From the NCBI RefSeq assembly GCF_905397275.1, contig NZ_CAJPUY010000004.1, positions 62,001 through 126,000 on the forward strand: 64,000 nucleotides of DNA, given 5' to 3'. The notes beneath the pieces are model-generated. The model had not been told where the DNA came from. It was given only the letters and a program-made list of their open reading frames with translations, and made no database searches. The DNA is from Cupriavidus yeoncheonensis (GTDB lineage Bacteria; Pseudomonadota; Gammaproteobacteria; Burkholderiales; Burkholderiaceae). How positions within the stretch are numbered: position 1 is the stretch's first letter; each line of letters begins with the position of its first letter. Positions 1 through 7,153 of this stretch are shown here, in pieces. A program made the position numbers and the translations under genes.

Positions 1-1
1 G

Positions 2-877
2 GTCCTCTCCATCCGCGAGGTGATCGCGGCCGCCATCGAGGGAAGCATGCCCGCGCTGGAAGCCAGGGCGCAGCGCCTCGACACGCAACTGGACAACGTC
101 GACTTCCATGTCTTCGGCGATCTCACGCGCCTGGCGCAAGTCCTGCAGAACCTGCTGATCAACGCGTCCAAGTTCTCGCCGGAAGGGACGACGATCACGC
201 TGCGCTGCCAACTCAGTGGCCGCATCGGGCAGATTTCCATTGCCGACCAGGGCTGCGGCATCGCGCCGGAATCGCTGTCCGACGTGTTCAACCTCTTCGT
301 GCAGGGCGCGCAACCGGGCCAGGCGAGCACCGGCGGGCTCGGCATCGGCCTGTCGCTGTGCCGGTCGATCATCGAGCTGCACGAGGGATCCATCACTGCG
401 GCGAGCCAGGGCATCGGCCGGGGCAGCACGTTCAGCGTCAGGCTACCGATCGTCACCGACTTGCGCGCATCGACACCGCCGCTGCTGGCCAGTTCCCGTG
501 AAGGACTCAACCTCCTGATCGTCGACGACAATCGCGATGCCGCCGACAGCATGGGCCTGCTGCTCCAGATGGCTGGCCACGCCGTCAAGGTTGCCTACGA
601 CGGCGTCACGGCACTGCGCAGCGTGGAGGACTTCACGCCCGACGTCGCGCTCATCGACCTGGCCATGCCCGACATGGACGGCTTTGAACTGGTGCGCGAG
701 CTGCGCGACTACGCGCACCTGCACCACACCCGCTTCTATGCCCTCACCGGCTTTGGCGAGCCTGGCATCAAGGAGGAAACGGCGCGGGCCGGCTTTGACG
801 GACACATCGTCAAGCCGGTCGATATCGACGCGCTCGCCGAAATCCTCAGACCGGTCAGGCATCAGGCTTCGCCGTAG
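2..877 (+). CDS. Hybrid sensor histidine kinase, C-terminal part (5' end outside window)
   Basis: The reading frame is open from the window edge, so only the C-terminal part is present; a GTG at 20 is in frame but is unlikely to be the true start. It contains a histidine-kinase ATPase domain (N-box around LLINASKFSPEG, G1 box DQGCGIAP, G2 box GGLGIGLSL) followed by a receiver domain: acidic pair VDDN, phospho-acceptor Asp in LIDLAMPDMDG (about residue 213 counted from position 20), ALTGFG and the IVKP lysine. The order ATPase then receiver means a phosphorelay kinase that passes phosphate from the dimerisation-domain His, upstream of the window, to its own receiver. The input signal cannot be judged from this fragment. 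The receiver is C-terminal and no output domain follows. Confidence 0.93.
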   Translation, partial: VLSIREVIAAAIEGSMPALEARAQRLDTQLDNVDFHVFGDLTRLAQVLQNLLINASKFSPEGTTITLRCQLSGRIGQISIADQGCGIAPESLSDVFNLFVQGAQPGQASTGGLGIGLSLCRSIIELHEGSITAASQGIGRGSTFSVRLPIVTDLRASTPPLLASSREGLNLLIVDDNRDAADSMGLLLQMAGHAVKVAYDGVTALRSVEDFTPDVALIDLAMPDMDGFELVRELRDYAHLHHTRFYALTGFGEPGIKEETARAGFDGHIVKPVDIDALAEILRPVRHQASP

Positions 878-912
878 CGTATCTCTTTCAGCCTTGCTTC
901 GGACTTGGGCAG

Positions 913-1311
913 TCAGCGCCGCGGCTTGGACTGGTTCAACGCCACGGCAGCCTGGATCAGTGCCGTCAGCGCCTTCTCGTCGATCGCCTCGCCCTCGTGG
1001 ATATCGATGGCACGCCGGGTATTCCCCTCCAGGCTCGAGTTGAAGAGCTGTGCCGGGTCCGGCAGGGACGCCCCCTTCGCAAAGGTCATCTTCACGACGT
1101 TCTTGTAGGTCTCTCCGGTGCAGAGGATGCCGCCGTGCGACCACACCGGAACGCCCCGCCACTTCCACTCCTCGACCACTTCCGGATCGGCGGCCCGGAT
1201 GAGCTTGCGGATGCGGCCGAGCATTTCGCCGCGCCAGTCGCCAAGCTCACGGATTCTCTCGTCGATCAGTTGAGAAGGAGACCTGCCGTCCTGCACCTCG
1301 GTGTTCTTCAT
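913..1311 (-). CDS. DUF1801 domain protein
   Basis: A 132-residue protein. Features typical of DUF1801 (YdhG/YdeI-like) proteins are visible: an N-terminal helix with LIDERIREL, then EVVEEWKWRGVPVWSHGG and TGETYKNVVKMTFAKGA, and a C-terminal helix with IDEKALTALIQAAV. The family is cytosolic and without firmly assigned biochemistry, so no function is proposed. An ATG 30 bases upstream (1341) would add ten residues. The 1311 start is preferred because AGGAG sits about 7 bases upstream of it. The gene lies between an unrelated kinase gene and the peptide array and is oriented away from the array. Confidence 0.8.
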   Translation of the reverse strand: MKNTEVQDGRSPSQLIDERIRELGDWRGEMLGRIRKLIRAADPEVVEEWKWRGVPVWSHGGILCTGETYKNVVKMTFAKGASLPDPAQLFNSSLEGNTRRAIDIHEGEAIDEKALTALIQAAVALNQSKPRR

Positions 1312-1386
1312 GCTCGCGCTCCTGAAGCCAAGAGCGGACATTCTAGCCTTCCTGATGCCAGCCCGGCGGCTGCGCCGTGAGCCCTG

Positions 1387-1438
1387 TGTCTGCGCCCGCC
1401 AGACAGGCGGCCCGGAATGTGTTCGTCGACGTCAGACA
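1387..1438 (+). promoter_or_regulatory. Tandem palindromic sites, putative activator-binding element (copy A)
   Basis: Two inverted repeats with 7-base spacers: TGTCTG-N7-CAGACA (1387-1405) and TGTTCG-N7-CAGACA (1420-1438). Their left ends are 33 bp apart, about three helical turns. The first starts 151 bp upstream of the -24 element at 1538. The copy in front of the second array has the same 33 and 151 bp distances. This is the layout expected of an upstream activating sequence for a sigma-54 enhancer-binding protein. The activator is not identified in the window. Confidence 0.7.
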
Positions 1439-1537
1439 CGTCATGGCATGCGCGACCCGCGAGTTGCCGAGGCAATTCTGTGATTTCTTCTTTATTTTCA
1501 ATGGCTTGACGATTTATTGATGGGCTGGAACGAGAGC

Positions 1538-1552
1538 TGGCACACCCCATGC
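1538..1552 (+). promoter_or_regulatory. Putative sigma-54 promoter of peptide array A
   Basis: TGGCAC, five bases, then ATGC. The -24 GG and -12 GC have the canonical spacing of the TGGCACN5TTGC consensus, with one mismatch in the -12 block. Transcription would begin near 1563, leaving a leader of about 60 nt before the first ATG at 1625. The same element stands at 8638-8652 in front of array B. Assignment is by pattern only. Confidence 0.7.
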
Positions 1553-1624
1553 GTATATGACTGCGAGCGCAACACTGAATGCTCTCTAACCCAAGCCAGA
1601 CCAGCACACCCAAGGAGTTCCATC

Positions 1625-1885
1625 ATGTCCCTCACCATCCAGAACCTGCCCCTCGAACAAGACCTCGACCAAGCCAGGATGAGCGCCGTGCGTGGCGGCA
1701 GCCTGTTCCTGAACAACGGCATCAACGCGATCATGGGCGGCTCCGGCGTTTCCTTCGCCAGCCCCAACATCATCGTCGCCCCAGTCACCCAGGTCGATGC
1801 CTCGACCCGCACCAACGTCGATCTCACGAGCATCAGCAACGTGCTCAACAACGTCGGCGGCATCGTGCAGGCCGCGCAGCACTAA
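1625..1885 (+). CDS. RGG-leader small peptide, array A gene 1
   Basis: An 86-residue protein. Residues 1-25 form a conserved leader (LEQDLD, three residues, M, then AVRGG), which resembles double-glycine leaders of exported bacteriocin-like peptides. Cleavage after Gly25 would release 61 residues rich in Asn, Ser, Thr, Val and Gly, with no cysteine and no obvious membrane helix. The start is set by an AAGGAG box about 7 bases upstream; the longer frame back to 1517 has no comparable site and runs across the sigma-54 element. Its closest relative in the window is the gene at 8725. The core contains SGVSFASPN and APVTQVDASTRT, shared by all six paralogues. Bacteriocin, signal or structural roles are all possible. 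No transporter with a C39 peptidase is present nearby. Confidence 0.85.
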   Translation: MSLTIQNLPLEQDLDQARMSAVRGGSLFLNNGINAIMGGSGVSFASPNIIVAPVTQVDASTRTNVDLTSISNVLNNVGGIVQAAQH

Positions 1886-1941
1886 ACCCGATTCAACCGA
1901 TCCAGCCCAACCCGTTCCATCCGTTTACCCAGGAGACCATC

Positions 1942-2202
1942 ATGTCCTTGACCATCCAGAACCTGCCGCTCGAACAAGACCTCGACCACGCCAGGATGGG
2001 CGCCGTGCGCGGCGGCAGCATCTTCGTGAACTCCGGCGTCAACGCCATCACCGGTGGCAGCGGCGTTTCCTTCGCCAGCCCCAACACGATCTTCGCGCCG
2101 GTCACGCAGGTCGACGCTTCGACCCGCACCGATGTCGACATCAAGAGCGTGACGAACACCATCAACAACGTGGGCGGCATGGTCGCGGCCCTGCAGCACT
2201 GA
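1942..2202 (+). CDS. RGG-leader small peptide, array A gene 2
   Basis: An 86-residue paralogue starting 56 bp after gene 1. An AGGAG box precedes the ATG in a linker (CCCAGGAGACCATC) that recurs before genes 2 and 3 of both arrays. The leader ends in AVRGG like the others. The mature part begins SIFVNSGVNAITGG and ends in the family pattern NNVGG..AALQH. It differs from gene 1 mainly in the stretch just after the Gly-Gly and in the last 25 residues, while the central SFASPN..APVTQVDASTRT is unchanged. It has no cysteine. The pattern suggests selection on the leader and on the central core. Function unknown. Confidence 0.85.
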   Translation: MSLTIQNLPLEQDLDHARMGAVRGGSIFVNSGVNAITGGSGVSFASPNTIFAPVTQVDASTRTDVDIKSVTNTINNVGGMVAALQH

Positions 2203-2245
2203 TCTACCCCCAACCAGCGCAATCCAGCCTACCCAGGAGACCATC

Positions 2246-2506
2246 ATGTCCTTGACCATCCAGAACCTGCCGCTCGAACAAGACCTCGACCACGCCAAGA
2301 TGGGCGCCGTACGCGGCGGCAGCGTCTTCGTGAACTCCGCCGTCAATGCCATCGCCAATGGCTCAGGCGTCTCGTTCGCCAGCCCCAACACGATCTTCGC
2401 GCCGGTCACGCAGGTCGACGCCTCGACCCGCACCGATGTCGACCTGAAGACCATGACGAACACCATCAACAACGTCGGTGGCATCGTGCAGGCCCTGCAG
2501 CACTGA
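2246..2506 (+). CDS. RGG-leader small peptide, array A gene 3
   Basis: Third 86-residue paralogue, 43 bp after gene 2, with the same AGGAG linker. It is the most divergent just after the Gly-Gly (SVFVNSAVNAIANG in place of SGVNAITGG) but keeps the invariant leader and core. Two hairpins follow, including a perfect terminator, so the array is a self-contained three-gene transcription unit. It lies head-to-tail with genes 1 and 2. It probably shares whatever export and maturation the others use, which must be encoded elsewhere. Long antisense open frames over this region come from the repeat composition and are not supported as genes. Confidence 0.85.
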   Translation: MSLTIQNLPLEQDLDHAKMGAVRGGSVFVNSAVNAIANGSGVSFASPNTIFAPVTQVDASTRTDVDLKTMTNTINNVGGIVQALQH

Positions 2507-2510
2507 TGCC

Positions 2511-2602
2511 GGAACCGGGTGCGCAGCCCCCGGTTCCACGGCTTTCCCGTGGGCCGGCCATGGCCGGCTCATTTCAAAGACCGCCTTCGGGCGGTCTTTC
2601 TT
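2511..2602 (+). terminator. Double hairpin terminator of peptide array A
   Basis: A 9-bp perfect stem (GGAACCGGG at 2511-2519 with CCCGGTTCC at 2529-2537) is followed by a 10-bp perfect stem with a TTCG loop (AAAGACCGCC at 2576-2585, GGCGGTCTTT at 2590-2599) ending in CTT. The second has the form of an intrinsic terminator for the array. Confidence 0.8.
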
Positions 2603-2668
2603 CTGCGCGACCGGTCAACCGGCCCGAAGCCTTCGCGATAGCCCGGCCTGAACGGGGCTACATCCGCC

Positions 2669-3649
2669 TCATCGCCGCCACTGCCCCTCCCGGATCAGTG
2701 CGTCCGCAATACCCGGAATCATCTGCGCGACCCGGCGGGCCGCGGCGGTGAACGGGCGCTGGCTGCTCGTGGCCAGCACCACGGTCTGCCGCAAGGCGCG
2801 GTCCGCCATTGGCACCGCGTCAAAAACGCCGCTTTCCAGTTCGGCGCTGATCGCGTGGTACGGCAACACGGTAAAGGCGGCGTGGTCCGTGACCATGCGC
2901 TTGATCACGACCGACGAAGTGGCCTCCATGCAGACGTCGAGGCCAACGTCCTGCGCGCTGGCGATTTCGTCGAGCAGGCTGCGGATGGCATTCGGCGGCA
3001 CCGGCAGTACCAGCGGCAGCCCGCCGATCTGGCGTAGCTGAACGGAAGCCGGCACCGCACCCATTGCGCGCCAGTGCGCGCGCATCGCATTGCGCTGCCC
3101 AACCAGCATCAGCGGCGTCTCCAGCAGGCGGCGGTAGCTGTTCCGGCCCTCCGCGCGATAGCGGTTCACCACGGCCAGGTCGATGCCGCCCTGCGTCAGG
3201 CGGGCCTCGATCTCGCCGCTGTAGCCTTCCACGATCCGCAGGCGCACCGCCGGCATGCGCGCCTGCACGGCCGCGAAGAGGCGACTCGACATCAGCGGCG
3301 CCACCGCCGGCACCAGCCCGACCGTCAGCACGCCGGTCACGTTGCCCGCCTGCGCGCGCGCGGACTCCACCAGTTGCCGGGCCCCGGCAAGCAGCGGCTC
3401 CGCATCGCCGAGCACCTGCTCCGCCAGCGCCGTCGGCCGCACGCCGCGACCCGTGCGATAGAACAGCGCGCCGCCGAACGTCTTCTCCAGCAGGCTGATC
3501 TGCCGGCTGATGGCCGACTGCGCGAGCCCAAGCTGCGCGGCGGCGCCCGAGACGCTGCGCGCATGCGCCACCGCGATGAACGTCGCCAGCGCCTTGAGCG
3601 TGAGTTCCTGTTCTGCTTCCCCTTGCATCCGTCGGCTCCCGCTATCCAA
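2669..3649 (-). CDS. LysR-family transcriptional regulator
   Basis: A 326-residue LysR-type regulator. The N-terminal winged helix-turn-helix (ALATFIAVAHARSVSGAAAQLGL, AQSAISRQISLLE) is followed by the linker helix and a periplasmic-binding-fold effector domain from about residue 95. A second in-frame ATG at 3628 (MQGEAEQ) is an equally plausible start. It is transcribed away from the acyl-CoA dehydrogenase operon at 3750, the usual arrangement for a LysR activator of a divergent catabolic operon. It probably responds to an organic acid or acyl-CoA that the operon degrades; the ligand cannot be read from sequence. Confidence 0.9.
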   Translation of the reverse strand: MDSGSRRMQGEAEQELTLKALATFIAVAHARSVSGAAAQLGLAQSAISRQISLLEKTFGGALFYRTGRGVRPTALAEQVLGDAEPLLAGARQLVESARAQAGNVTGVLTVGLVPAVAPLMSSRLFAAVQARMPAVRLRIVEGYSGEIEARLTQGGIDLAVVNRYRAEGRNSYRRLLETPLMLVGQRNAMRAHWRAMGAVPASVQLRQIGGLPLVLPVPPNAIRSLLDEIASAQDVGLDVCMEATSSVVIKRMVTDHAAFTVLPYHAISAELESGVFDAVPMADRALRQTVVLATSSQRPFTAAARRVAQMIPGIADALIREGQWRR

Positions 3650-3749
3650 TCAAGAGATATCTGCTTTCTCGATCCGTCATTGATCGCAGGATATCGGCTC
3701 TTTATCGTAAGAGGCAAGCACACCCACAACACCAAGGAGACAAGCCCAC

Positions 3750-4979
3750 ATGCCGCTGACTGCTCAAAACCACCCGCTGGCTCCGCTGGATGCGGCGGAC
3801 GCCGACATGCTGTCGCGTGTGCAGCAACTGGTGCAGGACACCATCGGCCCGAAGGCCAACGCCGTGAGCCGCGATGATGCCTTTGCCTGGGAGACGTTCC
3901 GCACGCTCGCCGACAGCGGCGTCATCGCCACCGCCTTCCCGCGCGAACTCGGCGGCTCCGAGGCATCCATGCTGCTGCGCGTCAGGATCATCGAGGAGAT
4001 TGCGCGTGTGTGCAGCACCGCCGCGTCGATCGTCACGGGCACCGACCTGTCGTCGCGCCCCATCATTGCCGGCGGTTCCCCGGAACTCTGCGCCCGGATC
4101 GTCCCACCGCTGGCCCGCGGCGAAACGCAGTCCGCCTTTGCGCTGACCGAACCCGGCGCCGGTTCGGACCTGGCGCGGCTGGGCACGACGGCAACGCGCG
4201 ACACGGGCGGCTACCGGCTCACGGGCGTGAAGAAGTTCATTACGCGCGCCACGGTGGCCGAATTGTTCGTGGTGGTGGCATCACTCGCCGACGGCCCCGG
4301 CGGCAGCCGGGGACTCACGGCCTTCCTCGTGCCGCGCGATGCCGAAGGATTGTCCGTGTCGCCGATCATCCCCAAGCTTGGCTGGCATGGCGTGCCCATT
4401 GCCGAGGTGCGGCTTGACGGCGTCCCGGTGCCGGCCTCGCACCGGCTTGGCGAAGAAGGCCAGGGCATGGCGCTGGCCCAGGACACGCTGGTCCGCGCGC
4501 GTGTCGGCCACGCGGCGATTGCGCTCGGGCGCATGACCGGCGCGCTGCAGCTCGCGGCGCAGTACGCGGGGCACCGCCAGGTGTCCGGCAAGGCGGTCGG
4601 CGAGCACCAGGGCATTCAATGGATGCTGGCCGACATGGCCGCCCGCATCGAGGCCGCGCGCTGCCTGGTCTACAGCGCCGCGCAGCGCTATGACCGCAAG
4701 GACGCCGAGACTTCGATCCACGCCTCGATCGCGAAGATGCACAGCACGGACCTGTGCATGCGCGTGGTGGTCGATTGCGCACAGCTGTTTGGCGGCAACG
4801 GCTACCTGGACGCGTATCCGATCGAGCGCTTCCTGCGCGACGCCAAGATGAACCAGATTGGCGAAGGCACCAGCGAAGTCCACAAGAACCTGATCGGCCG
4901 CTACATCATGAAGACGGCATCGGCCATGTCCCGGCATCCGTGCCTCGACTTCGAGCCGGACCTGTTCGGAGCACAATGA
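3750..4979 (+). CDS. Acyl-CoA dehydrogenase
   Basis: A 409-residue FAD enzyme for alpha,beta-dehydrogenation of an acyl-CoA. Family signatures are clear: FALTEPGAGSDLA (FAD/substrate contact) and, near the C-terminus, QLFGGNGYLDAYPIERFLRDAKMNQ followed by GEGTSE, whose first Glu occupies the catalytic-base position of short-chain acyl-CoA dehydrogenases. Length is normal. It is first in a four-gene operon with a nitronate-monooxygenase-like flavoprotein, a Bug-type binding protein and a family III CoA-transferase. This suggests degradation of a branched or substituted carboxylic acid that is activated by CoA transfer. An AAGGAG box precedes the ATG. The stop overlaps the next start. Confidence 0.92.
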   Translation: MPLTAQNHPLAPLDAADADMLSRVQQLVQDTIGPKANAVSRDDAFAWETFRTLADSGVIATAFPRELGGSEASMLLRVRIIEEIARVCSTAASIVTGTDLSSRPIIAGGSPELCARIVPPLARGETQSAFALTEPGAGSDLARLGTTATRDTGGYRLTGVKKFITRATVAELFVVVASLADGPGGSRGLTAFLVPRDAEGLSVSPIIPKLGWHGVPIAEVRLDGVPVPASHRLGEEGQGMALAQDTLVRARVGHAAIALGRMTGALQLAAQYAGHRQVSGKAVGEHQGIQWMLADMAARIEAARCLVYSAAQRYDRKDAETSIHASIAKMHSTDLCMRVVVDCAQLFGGNGYLDAYPIERFLRDAKMNQIGEGTSEVHKNLIGRYIMKTASAMSRHPCLDFEPDLFGAQ

Positions 4980-6100
4980 TGGCATCGACCGATTACGGCG
5001 CCGGGCCCGACTCGCTGAGCAATGCGCTGTGCGCGCGCCTGGGCATCCGATACCCGATCTTCGGGCTGGCGCACAGCATCGAGGTGGCGGCCGCGATTTC
5101 GAACGCCGGCGGTCTCGGCGTCTATGCCGCCGCGCGCGACGGCCCCAACGAACTTGCGCGCAAGCTTTCCGCACTGCGCGACCTCTGCCCCGACGCACCG
5201 GTAGGCGTCGACCTGCTGCTGCCGACGGCATTGCCCGGGGTCTCCACGCCCGACGACCTGGCGGCAGCCATCCCGGACGGACATCGCCGCTTTGTCGACG
5301 GCTTGTTCGATCGGTTCGAGGTGCCCCCGGCCACGCACGGCAACTTCTTTTCGCAATACGTGCGCTCGCAAGCCTTGTTCGAGGAGCAGATCACGGCCGT
5401 GGCGGAGAGCCGCATGGATGTGTTCGCGGCAGGCGTCGGCACACCGGCAGCCACCATTGCGCGCGTGCGCCAAGCCGGCAAGGCCACCATTGCGCTGGTC
5501 GGGGCGGTCAAGCATGCGCGCAAGGCGATCGAAGCCGGCGTGGATGTGCTGGTTGCGCAAGGCTATGACGCTGGCGGCCATACCGGCGCAATCGGCACGT
5601 TCACGCTGGTGCCGCAGATTATCGCCGCGGCCGAAGGCCGTCCGGTGCTCGCGGCAGGCGGTATTGGCGCGGGCAGCCAGATTGCGGCTGCGCTCGCCAT
5701 GGGGGCACAGGGCGCGTGGCTCGGTACGGTCTGGCTCGGCAGCGCCGAGCACCGGCTTCCGGCCGCGCTCACCGACAAGCTCCTGGCAGCGACGAGCGAG
5801 GACACCGTCATCACGCGCGCGCACAGCGGCAAGCCGTGCCGCGTGGTACGCAGCGCATTCTCTGACGCGTGGGAAGCCCCCGGTGCACCGGCGCCGCTCG
5901 ACATGCCTTATCAGCAAGCTCTGACCGGCCGGCTGCTGGCCGCCGTCGAGGAGCACGAGGTTGCCCCGCTGATGTACGAGGCGGCAGGACAAAGCGTGGC
6001 CTGGGTCCGTGAAATCGAACCGGTGGCACAGATCATGGACCGGCTGTTACGGGAAACGCGCCAGTCGCTCGACCAGCTTCGCCCCTATCTGCCGGCCTGA
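4976..6100 (+). CDS. Nitronate monooxygenase-like flavoprotein (2-nitropropane dioxygenase family)
   Basis: A 374-residue TIM-barrel FMN protein. It has IRYPIFGLAHSIEVAAAISNAGGLG at the N-terminus and the family's glycine-rich FMN-binding blocks GYDAGGHTGAIGTF and AAGGIGAGSQIAAALAMGA with WLGT. Members oxidise alkyl nitronates, but many act on unknown substrates, and the context here (acyl-CoA dehydrogenase, CoA-transferase) does not imply nitroalkanes. The start is set by the ATGA overlap with the preceding stop; a second ATG follows immediately at 4979. The much longer open frame from 4754 overlaps the acyl-CoA dehydrogenase and is artefactual. Confidence 0.88.
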   Translation: MMASTDYGAGPDSLSNALCARLGIRYPIFGLAHSIEVAAAISNAGGLGVYAAARDGPNELARKLSALRDLCPDAPVGVDLLLPTALPGVSTPDDLAAAIPDGHRRFVDGLFDRFEVPPATHGNFFSQYVRSQALFEEQITAVAESRMDVFAAGVGTPAATIARVRQAGKATIALVGAVKHARKAIEAGVDVLVAQGYDAGGHTGAIGTFTLVPQIIAAAEGRPVLAAGGIGAGSQIAAALAMGAQGAWLGTVWLGSAEHRLPAALTDKLLAATSEDTVITRAHSGKPCRVVRSAFSDAWEAPGAPAPLDMPYQQALTGRLLAAVEEHEVAPLMYEAAGQSVAWVREIEPVAQIMDRLLRETRQSLDQLRPYLPA

Positions 6101-6148
6101 GCACATGGCCCGCAGCACCAGACCGGACTACGAACAGGAGGAAACCCC

Positions 6149-7153
6149 ATGAATCGCCGCACCTTCGCCAGGACTGCCTTTCAGGCAGCGCTGATGACGA
6201 CCCTCCCCGGCTGGCTGCCGGCATTGGCACGCGCGGCCGCCACTGCAGGGCCCGGAGGCTTTCCCGACCGTCCGCTGCACGCCGTGGTGCCCTATCCGGC
6301 CGGCGGCGTGGTCGACGTGACCTTGCGCGCCGTGCTCGACCGCCTGTCGCTGGACCTGCCGCAGCGCGTGGTCGTCGAAAACCGGCCCGGCGCGGACGGC
6401 CGCATCGCGATCGAGTTCGCCGGCCGGGCGCCCGCCGACGGCTATACGCTGCTCGGCGTGTCGCCGGTGCTCGCCGTGGCCCAGACGCTGTACCCGGAGT
6501 CCGGCATCCGCGTCCAGAACTTCCGCGCGGTCGGCGCGGTGGCTGCGGTGCCGTCGGTGTTCGTCGTGCACAACGATGTCCCCGCGAAGACGCTGAAGGA
6601 ATTCACGGTGTGGGCCAAGGCACGCCCGGGCGCGGTCAATGTCCCGGTGCCCGGCACGGGCAGTTCGCTCCATCTCGCGCAGGAACTGTTCTTTGAATCC
6701 ACCGGCGTGCGCGTGACCAATATCGGCTACAAGGGCCAGCCCCCTTCGGTGCTGGACCTGGGGCGCGGGCAACTGCAGTTCGCGCTGCTGTCGCAGAACC
6801 TTGCGCTGCCGCTGATCCAGTCGAAGCGCGTGCGCCCGCTGGCCGTGAACGCCACCAGACGCACGCGCTCGCTGCCCGACATTCCCACCATCGCCGAGGC
6901 GGGCTATCCGGAAGCGCTGGTGCAGTCCTGGTATGGCGTGGCGGTCCATGCGCGCACCGCGCCGGCCATTGTCGACTACCTCAGCACCGCCTTGCAGGCG
7001 GCCCTTGCGACAACGGATGTGCGCAACAAGCTTGCCGCGCTCGATGCTGAAATCCTCGCGCTCGACGCCAGGCAGTTCGACAGCCTAATCCAGTCCGAAT
7101 CGACGCGCCTGTCCGCGCTGATCAAGGCACGCGACATCAAGGTGGATGCATGA
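6149..7153 (+). CDS. Bug/TctC-family extracytoplasmic substrate-binding protein
   Basis: A 334-residue exported binding protein of the tripartite tricarboxylate transporter family. The N-terminus has a twin-arginine-like NRRTF motif and a hydrophobic stretch ending near ALARAAA, so export by Sec or Tat is expected. The mature part shows the family pattern PLHAVVPYPAGGVVDV, VVVENRPGADGRIA and GYTLLGVSP. It probably binds a carboxylate in the periplasm and feeds this operon, or senses it. No TctA/TctB membrane components are encoded nearby, as is common for orphan Bug receptors in Burkholderiaceae. AGGAGG lies upstream of the ATG, and the stop overlaps the next start as ATGA. Confidence 0.92.
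   Translation: MNRRTFARTAFQAALMTTLPGWLPALARAAATAGPGGFPDRPLHAVVPYPAGGVVDVTLRAVLDRLSLDLPQRVVVENRPGADGRIAIEFAGRAPADGYTLLGVSPVLAVAQTLYPESGIRVQNFRAVGAVAAVPSVFVVHNDVPAKTLKEFTVWAKARPGAVNVPVPGTGSSLHLAQELFFESTGVRVTNIGYKGQPPSVLDLGRGQLQFALLSQNLALPLIQSKRVRPLAVNATRRTRSLPDIPTIAEAGYPEALVQSWYGVAVHARTAPAIVDYLSTALQAALATTDVRNKLAALDAEILALDARQFDSLIQSESTRLSALIKARDIKVDA

Larger units (their letters stand above)
1387..2506 (+). repeat. Direct repeat copy A: regulatory region plus three peptide genes
   Basis: This block recurs at 8487-9598 in the same orientation. From the palindromes to the first start codon the offset is exactly 7100 bp (1387/8487, 1538/8638, 1625/8725); for the second and third genes it is 7092 bp (1942/9034, 2246/9338). 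The leader region from about 1523 to the first ATG is almost base-identical. The gene order is also preserved (first matches first, and so on), so the three-gene unit with its promoter was duplicated as a block. Confidence 0.9.

Noticed and set aside
1557..1591. Short ATG frame just after the sigma-54 motif as a leader peptide
   Set aside because: Its ATG lies before the predicted transcription start near 1563, so it would not be in the transcript.
1882..2484. Long antisense open frames over the peptide arrays
   Set aside because: They arise from repetitive, high-GC coding sequence on the opposite strand, have no ribosome sites and no protein-like features, and are mirrored at array B.
4754..4975. 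N-terminal extension of the nitronate-monooxygenase-like gene
   Set aside because: It overlaps the end of the acyl-CoA dehydrogenase; an ATGA-coupled start at 4976 fits better.
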